The notes beneath the pieces are model-generated. The model worked only from the letters and a program-made list of their open reading frames with translations, was not told the DNA's origin and made no database searches. This document shows, piece by piece, positions 57,324 to 64,000 of a stretch of DNA of 64,000 bases. Source of the DNA: Trachythela sp. YZ-2020 (Eukaryota > Cnidaria > Anthozoa > Malacalcyonacea > Clavulariidae); contig JADLSH010000236.1 of assembly GCA_016169945.1 (NCBI GenBank), positions 4,016,001 to 4,080,000 of the forward strand. The letters run 5' to 3'. Both the position numbers and the translations under genes were made by a program. Position 1 is the stretch's first letter; every line of letters starts with the position of its first letter.

Positions 57324-57561
57324 GCCCGTTCAAAGGACGCCAACATCGTCCAACATTATTGGTCCAACCAGGGTCCAACAATGTTGGACGATGTTGCACA
57401 ATGTTGGATAAAAATTTTAAACATACTGTAGTTAAACCGGATTCAACATTTTCCAACACCAGCCAACATTACCCAACATAATGTTTTAAACGAGGCCAAC
57501 ATGTTGCATCCAACAATGTAGGATGATGTTGGACTAACTTGTTGGTTTCGTTTGAACGGGC
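57324..57561. mobile_element. 238-bp MITE rich in CCAACAT/ATGTTGG
   Basis: Ends GCCCGTTCAAAGG and the complement GCCCGTTCAAACG. The interior holds many CCAACAT, TCCAACA and ATGTTGG words in both orientations, so much of the element can self-pair. No ORF. Confidence 0.7.
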
Positions 57562-58490
57562 TTTCGAAATGTTCAATAAAAACTCGAGATTGACGTACGA
57601 ACACCTGTGGGGGTATGAGATGACGTAGAGGCCGCGTAAAAGACTTCTGTGGGGAGACTGAAACTGACGTACGTATGACGGTGTGAACACTGATCTTAAA
57701 TTAGACCATAGATTAGACATTATCAGTGGGTGTGAAGGCATTTTTATCGGCAAATGAGTAAATGTCATCGTTCCAGGTTAAATAGATCGAGTTCACCACT
57801 AGTGAACAGTGTATCAGTAATATTTTACGAATCGCTCGCAAATCTAAGACAACGAGAAAAAGTTGCCTAGTTATATTAGTATTAATTGAATGCTGTCGTT
57901 GTCGCGATGAAAGTTTGATAAAAATATTTGCGCAATTCATTTTCTCACTGGAAAATTTAAATTTGTTGAAGAATTGATCAACGACTTGAAGAAATCTATC
58001 TTATGTGAATAAACCAATGGCTTTTTATTTCAGTCATGCCCAATTAACCAATACCCACACATGAAGTATATAAACAAAAGAATCAGTACAAACTTTTGAA
58101 ATGAATTCAAACAACATTTTACCAACACTTTCATATAAAGGCAGTAAACCATATCGAAGAAAGAATCGAAGAAGGTTCGCAGAACTATCGAGCAGGTAAA
58201 CTCACTGAACTAAAAAATCTGGAAAACAGATATGAAGTTTAGACTAACATTTGAAGGAAAATTTTGTGAAAGCTTTAAACATTTTTGTGTACTAGATATG
58301 TAAACATGCTTTGTATTTGTTTATAACTTTCGAACAGCGTCACAGTTTTCAAATTAATCCTTGAAGTTGAGATATATTCGTTACGTTTACCTGATCATCT
58401 CATCTCTAGCAATTGAAAAGTTCTCCATCAACATAATGAGCGTGAAGACGGTCTATTAGCTTCTTATACCACTCAGATTTCAACTTCGTT
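57562..58490. other. Intergenic spacer
   Basis: No gene seen. It includes the 3' flank of the minus-strand gene ending at 58500. Confidence 0.45.
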
Positions 58491-58499
58491 CATTCTTGA

Positions 58500-61400
58500 T
58501 CAGCCAAATGGCTCCAGATTTCCATCAAATTTCGAACCTTTGAGAACTTTAGTGATTTTTGGATCGGGAACAATACCAAGTGGATTTTTGGTAGAATGAT
58601 CTTCAAACCAGAATGAAACTTCACTTGTCACAAGTCTAAAAAACTGTCTATATGTTCTTTCATTTAGTGGCAAAGACTCGTGCGGTGTTCTATCTGTGAT
58701 CCAGTAGAGTGTATTTGCAGCCATCAGTTCACTTGATTGAGGTAAAAATTCCCGTAGATGTTCAATATCGCCATGTTTACCAACAGCATCAGGACCGTTG
58801 CCTTCAGGTCGGAGTATCTGGCAATCCCAAACTCTACAGGAGTCCTCAACATTTGAAGCCATGTAAATGCCACCTTGATAATAGTAATCATTTATTTGAT
58901 TTCGTTTACACAAGGTGTGGTTGCCCAATTCACCCGACCTAGAGGCTCGTGATACAAGTGCTCGACCACTAAGGCGTGCATGAGGGTTAGTTTTTTGTGA
59001 GGAAGGAAACCTGAGCACCCGGAAGTCCCGGATCCTCGAAACACAGAAGAGAACAAATCAAACTCTACTTACATACTAGGTTTTCAAGCACAGGTTACCC
59101 AAACTAAGTAAATCCCTACCCTCAACCTACACTTGCAGGCTTAACTAAGCGGTATGGGACAGCGAGCTAACGACACCTGCCACACGTTATTTCCCACCCG
59201 TGGCCACACCTTCTAATTTCAAATCACATTTCGCGACGCCATGACCCCAAAAACCTTGATCAAATGCAGGAAAGTGTTCTGCTTCTCCTTTGGTTTGTTT
59301 TAATAACCCAACACCAGGAGATTCTGTGTGTATTCCAGGTCTTCTCTGTGATATACCTACAACATATATAACACTTTATTTAACCTCTATATAAATATCA
59401 CAAAATTACAGATAGAAATTAGTAGCTAATGGCAGGTGCATAATATCACAAATATGTCAAAACAATGAATGACTAGATGGTATGGAGAACAGTGGGATTT
59501 TCTAAAAAAATGAAAAGACAATGGACATTGGGATCACTGGATCGTGACTTGCACTACCGTTATGCTAAGTGTTATATCTAACTATATCATTTTCCCTAAT
59601 GCTTCACGTGGGGGGTCTGCAGTGTACGCTTTGTTTCGATCAGCGGCGGAAAGTGATGTCCACTCGGCCACACTTACATACATACATACATACATAATAC
59701 TTTATTTAGACACGCTGGCTTCATCAACTTTCTGTTGGTTTTCATGGGGGGCGTGCTTTAAAAGAGGTACATGACAACAGATAAAACTGCTCTTAGAACA
59801 CATAAATTACGTACAAACTACAATAAAACAGGGCTAATAACTTAATTTTATAGGATGAGTCAGCTTCAGCTTATTGTGGATTTTATAATTCTTTTAAATG
59901 AATAAATGTTTATGGCATTTTTTGCTTCATTGGATATTATTCCAATTGATAGCACCGTATATAGGTGGACCCATGTAGTTATCACTCTCGCAGCGCGATT
60001 ATGAAATTTTTGAAGCATATCCTTGAGACAAATTCCACAGTTGTCCCAAAGAGGGCTGCAATAATCAAAATATGGTTACACCAGAGCGTTGTACATTAGT
60101 TTTAGTGTTTTTGGAGGTACGAAAGGCTTTATCCGTCTCATAGCTCCAATTCCAACCCCAACCTTAGCACAAATCTTATCAATATGTTTTTCCCAAGTAA
60201 GTCTTTCATCCAGATCAACACCTAGGCATGTAAAGTTTTCAGTCCTGGGGATTGGTACATTGTTAAATAAAACTGGGTTACTAGAGATTTTGTTTTTGAT
60301 ATTATACGAAGATCCGATAAACATATATTTGTTCTTCTTTGGGTGAACCTGAAGCTTATTTTGCAACATCCATTTGCGGACATTTTCTAGATCACAATTT
60401 AAGTTTGCTACAAGCTCATAACAATCTTTAGAAGATGCGTAGATTTCCGCATCATCTGCGTATAGAGATGGAGTAGCATGTTTTAACGATTTAGGCATAT
60501 CATTTATATGTATAGTAGAAACAACAAAGGCCCCAAAATCGAGCCCTGCGGGATTCCACATATAATCTATTTTGGTGTCGATATTTGCCCATTGACCGTA
60601 CATTGCTGCTCCCTATATTGCTCAAATAAGATTCAAACCATTTCAATTGAGTACCAAATACACCAAAATGGTCATGCATTTCATGTAGTAATATTTCATG
60701 ATTTATTCACACTTCGCCTACGGTGAAGCACACACCGGCAAAGGAAAGCATACTCCATAACGGGGGGCCTTTACTCTCACCCTGATGTTATCTCTTCAGT
60801 TTTTCTGGGGCCCTTAAGGTCTGATTCCACGAGTGTTTTTTCTCAGCGAAATGCGAAAAATTTCGCACGAAATGAATTGACGCATGCGCAGAAAACATAA
60901 ATCAGGCTTCGAGAGAAAAAATTTCGCTTCGCCAGTGAGTAGAAGTTAGTTCTACTCACAGCGAAAGCGAAAAAAGTGGGGAAATTGAATAGAATCACTG
61001 ATGTGCAGCCATCCGTATTCTGCAGACACAATTTCTTGCGAATAATTTCGCCGTGGGATCAGGCCTTAACCTCCAGAAAACCGCACTTTCCGTCACCCAA
61101 ATTTGGCCACAAACTAAGGTTTTGCTAAGTGTTCTGCAAAGAGCCCATCGAAAACGGTGTAGAGATGGGAACAAAATGTCGAAGATACGCAGACCGAAAC
61201 ACCAGGGGTCATCCTAAGAAAAGGGGAAGCTGGCTAGCCTGGCTTCAAGCACTATCACAGGTTATCCCAAAGATAGAAATTTTTAGGAATTTGTTAAAAT
61301 GTAAAAAGTATTTGAAAGTATATATGATCATAATGACCAATTCAAACAATATATTAAATATTGAATGTTTAGACACTTTTCGGTGACGAGTTTGTGAATT

Positions 61401-62528
61401 CAACATGTTCTCGCCAAAACTCAATTTTTAGAACTGCCCATTTTACAATTAGAAGTGCCCATTTTAGAAAATGGGAGGCCTTAGGATGACCCCTGCGAAA
61501 CACATAAACACGCATTAAAAACGGACATAACTATCCAGATTTTAGACCTAACCGGCAACTATAGGCTCTCTGGCAGGAATCTAACCTGCGTACCTGCGAT
61601 TCTAGTGCAGCGCTATTACCACTGAGCTACAGAGTACACCCTTGCCAAGAGCTAGCCACATATATATAACCACATCACATGTATATATATATACCTGCAG
61701 GGCGTTGTGGTATAAGGGTAAATATTGTAGATTTTGGGCATCTCACTCGATAGAACTGAACGTTAAAGGATTTTTGTAGGAGCAGGAGCAGCTGCGAAAA
61801 AAAGCAACTATATATAAAAGCTGATGTAATGTGTTTATCTGTCTACTAATTTCTCCTGACGAAGGGCTTTAGCTCGAAACGTCGAGATTTTGTTTATATC
61901 TTTTAGGCACACGCGAAGCAACCCTCAATTTGTTCTATATATAATAGGCGCGGCCTTGCGATTCTGGTGCAGGGCTCGGACCACTGAGCTACAGAGTCTA
62001 TTTGCTTTAACTATTTTTCTAATTCTGCAACTGACAAAGATGTAATACTTTCATCGATAGCACATTCCAATTACTTTCCATATAATATTCCATACCTTCA
62101 TCAACATAACTTTCTTGGATGGTAAGGTATCCTATTTTACCAACATCACTTTTCACGATACATTGCCGTACAATCTGGTCCCAATAAGTCCGCAAATATT
62201 CAGGAAGTTTCGTTTTATGAAACTTTTTCTTCATAACAAATGGCATCATATTGATGTTTACATTGTGTGGAGTTGGGAACTTCACTATCCAGTTCAGGTC
62301 TGCAGTGGTGTGATGATAACCCCATTTTAGTTTCACATAACTTAAGTTACTATCATCACTTAATCTAATGCATGATTTCCAGTAAGTTACCACATCACTC
62401 CATATTGTCTTTAATATATAATGCATTCCCAACAGCAAGTGTAAAGGACTTCCAGAATCATAGAGACCTTGCAATATTGTCCGAGCTACTGGATTAAGTA
62501 CATTCATCTGATCTGCACTCGAAGCCAT
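58500..62528 (-). CDS. Conserved-looking protein of unknown function, 317 aa, three exons
   Basis: I do not recognise a named family. Exons: 62096-62528 (ATG at 62526-62528; an upstream in-frame ATG at 62549 is possible), 59210-59356 and 58500-58873. Phases fit (G/GT, G/GT) and total 954 nt with TGA. Similarity to known proteins was not used; the gene is supported by exact splice phase and non-random composition. Notable residues: RRPGIHTESPG near 150-160, GFWGHGVAK, GGIYMASNVEDSCRVWDC, TDRTPHESLPL near 266-276 and YRQFFRL just after. A HxE, later His, then Arg order is compatible with a cupin/2-oxoglutarate oxygenase fold, but this is speculation. No signal peptide or membrane segment. The first intron holds a LINE fragment, a MITE and SINE pieces. 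Confidence 0.75.
59676..60610 (-). mobile_element. Second non-LTR retrotransposon fragment (reverse transcriptase), degenerate
   Basis: Minus strand. A frameshifted GIPQGSILGPLLFLLYI near 60,500-60,560 leads into SLYADDAEIYAS, the catalytic YADD. KWMLQNKLQVHPKK, GVDLDERLTWEKHIDKIC and MRRIKPFVPPKTLKLMYNAL follow. A stop then separates PYFDYCSPLWDN and LQKFHNRAARVIT. The 3' tail is a (TATG)n run at 59,676-59,700 preceded by TAAATAAAGTATT. It is a different lineage from the L2-like copy at 19-21 kb. Dead. Confidence 0.85.
60818..61065. mobile_element. 248-bp piggyBac-type MITE
   Basis: Ends GGTCTGATTCCAC and the complement GGCCTGATCCCAC. TTAA directly flanks both sides (60814-60817, 61066-61069). 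Interior has palindromic AAAAATTTCGC words. No ORF. Confidence 0.8.
61550..61650 (-). repeat. tRNA-derived SINE head
   Basis: Minus strand CTCTGTAGCTCAGTGGTAAT (A-box) and GCAGGTTAGATTCCTGCC (B-box with one change). Not a functional tRNA; anticodon arm and 3' acceptor do not fit. In the intron of the unknown gene. Confidence 0.65.
61720..62000 (-). repeat. SINE body and second tRNA-like head
   Basis: Contains the shared body GCAGCTGCGAAAAAAAGCAA, a repeat segment GACGAAGGGCTTTAGCTCGA-AACGTCGA, and a tRNA-like head on the minus strand near 61,995 (ACTCTGTAGCTCAGTGGTCC). Probably two partial copies of the family seen at 29.6 kb. Confidence 0.6.
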
Positions 62529-62534
62529 TATCTT

Positions 62535-63220
62535 GTTACTAAAAACCATCAATGTCAATGATACAAAATCGTAAAATTAGATTCTCGTTTCCCTTCTGTC
62601 GTAACGCTCAAGTCTAAGACAGTGAAGGTGGCAGCTGTATATCAATACTGTATATCTCTGCAAATTACTGTTATAACTGATCTACATGCAACACATACAA
62701 TCGACAAGATAGATCCAGACTACTTCACATTGTTGACCATGATTTGGTCATGACAGCTGCGACCATTTGGAAAGAGCGAAAAAATAACTGAAGTTAGACA
62801 AAAAAATAGCGAAAAAATAACTAATTAATGACATAAACGGGAAAGTAAAGCTTAATACTTTCTAAACTAAAACAAAGCCGACCCTAACAGCTAAATACTC
62901 GGTACTTTCGCGAGAAATATAGAGTCCCTCAATGGCGATTTCCCGTGTTTCTGGGGTGAGATTTTGCATAATTCTGAAGATTATTTACTGCAGGAAAGGC
63001 CTGATCTTTAATGATTTATCAAACATAGCTACTCCTAAAAATGTTTGGAGAAGGGGAAAAACAGGAAAAATTTTGAATTTCAAGATTTCTTAATAAGAAC
63101 ATTTCACGTACTTTAATTAAGACGACTTTCAAAGGAAGCAACAACCACAAAAAACCGGCATTACTGAAGTAATTTCAGCATCCTGAATAGTAATAATTTT
63201 ATCAATAACATAAAATATAG
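62535..63220. other. Upstream flank of the unknown gene
   Basis: Presumed promoter region; no recognised element or gene. Confidence 0.4.
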
Positions 63221-63239
63221 TCACATGGGTAGTCATCGT

Positions 63240-63480
63240 CCCCCCCTAATTTCTACCCGGATTTCATCTTTTCACAAGGGCAGTCCTTCAGCCTATTGGG
63301 GGGGGGGGCTGAGCCCTCCCCCCTTGTCTACGCCACTGGTGGAAACGTGGGTTCGTTTTCATAGCATAATTCAAGCTTATATTCGAGCTACTAACTTCCA
63401 GACGAAGGGCCTTCGCTCAAAACGTCGAAGTTCTTATTGTATTTTTCAGGTAGTTTTTTACACAACAGTCAACCGCCTTA
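63240..63480. repeat. G/C-run repeat and inverted copy of the GACGAAGG repeat
   Basis: 63,240-63,345 ends TGTCTACGCCACTGG with a run of G before it, akin to the CAGTGGCG family. 63,385-63,478 is the inverted counterpart of 42840/44190 (GACGAAGGGCCTTCGCTCAA, CAGGTAGTTTTTTACACAAC). Confidence 0.6.
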
Positions 63481-63827
63481 TATTTATACATGAACCATAA
63501 TCCATATACGCAAACTTCGTACAGTTAACTTTTGCCAGGACAAACTGCTTGTAAATAGCGTGTGATTTAAATATCCTTTGTAGACTGTTGTACCATTCTG
63601 TACAATATTTAATGTAATTGTGAGTGTAGTGCCTATAATTTTGGGCACAATCTGGATGAACCTGTTCAACTGAATTACAGTGGCTGGTTAGAGTAGGATG
63701 GAGATATAATTAGTGTTCAGTACATGCTCTTTTAGTACATGTTTGCTTATAATGCTACAATGATGCAATAATTAATGTGACACAAAACTCATATGAAAAA
63801 GTTAAGTTGCTTTCTTTTTCCTTATAG

Positions 63828-64000
63828 CTGGTGAATAACCTGCCACATGCTAGTGTATTTCGAGAAAGAGATGTTAGAATCGTACTGAAAAGAGTAACTA
63901 CTGTAAGAGCACCATGTAATTGGGGGCAATATGAGACACTTTATAATATTACAAAACAGAAAGTACTGTGGTGCAATAGTTCAGCAACATCTTTGTGGCT
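63828..64000 (+). CDS. Probable internal exon of a further gene (runs off the window)
   Basis: A strong acceptor (TTTCTTTTTCCTTATAG) precedes a frame open for 57 codons to the window edge (LVNNLPHASVFRERDVR...KQKVLWCNSSATSLW). I do not recognise the product. An alternative is chance openness. Confidence 0.35.
   Translation, partial: MVNNLPHASVFRERDVRIVLKRVTTVRAPCNWGQYETLYNITKQKVLWCNSSATSLW

Overview
This window is nuclear DNA from an invertebrate animal. It is AT-rich, its genes have many short exons with GT-AG introns, and it carries several classes of metazoan transposon. Gene content (an MCCC1 orthologue, a single FMR1/FXR-family gene, a GH25 lysozyme, arrestin-domain genes) and repeat style suggest a cnidarian, or another early-branching or marine invertebrate. 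The species cannot be fixed from the sequence.

Layout. Positions 1-18,390 (+) hold the last 16 exons of MCCC1 (mitochondrial 3-methylcrotonyl-CoA carboxylase, biotinylated alpha subunit). The first ~4.65 kb is a 65-bp tandem array inside an MCCC1 intron. The last intron holds a second ~3.8 kb array built on a 79-bp unit. A decayed L2/CR1-like LINE (18.7-21.3 kb, minus) separates MCCC1 from the convergent FMR1/FXR gene (22.2-45.7 kb, minus). I assembled that gene as 16 exons giving a closed 661-codon frame. Intron 4 contains a nested single-exon acyltransferase gene with an HxxxDG motif. Intron 3 contains an intact 4.2-kb DNA transposon with ~535-bp inverted repeats and an uninterrupted 851-codon transposase-like ORF.

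After a gene-poor stretch, 48.3-49.9 kb (+) encodes a two-exon secreted GH25 lysozyme. Two unrelated inverted-repeat elements follow (50.6-52.2 kb). Next come two single-exon arrestin-domain genes (minus, 52.9-54.0 and 55.3-56.3 kb), the first with tandem decayed copies of its C-terminal coding segment downstream. A three-exon gene of unknown function (minus, 58.5-62.5 kb) has a second LINE fragment and a piggyBac-type MITE in its first intron. A probable internal exon of another + strand gene runs off the right edge.

The genes are unrelated housekeeping, RNA-binding, immune and signalling genes; there is no operon-like logic. The most unusual material is mobile or repetitive: the 851-aa TIR transposon, the 65-bp array in which nearly every unit carries a Pol III B-box consensus and a TGAGTCA site, a set of tiny palindromic insertions (24-83 bp) with ~10-bp target duplications, and MITEs whose target sites can be read directly.
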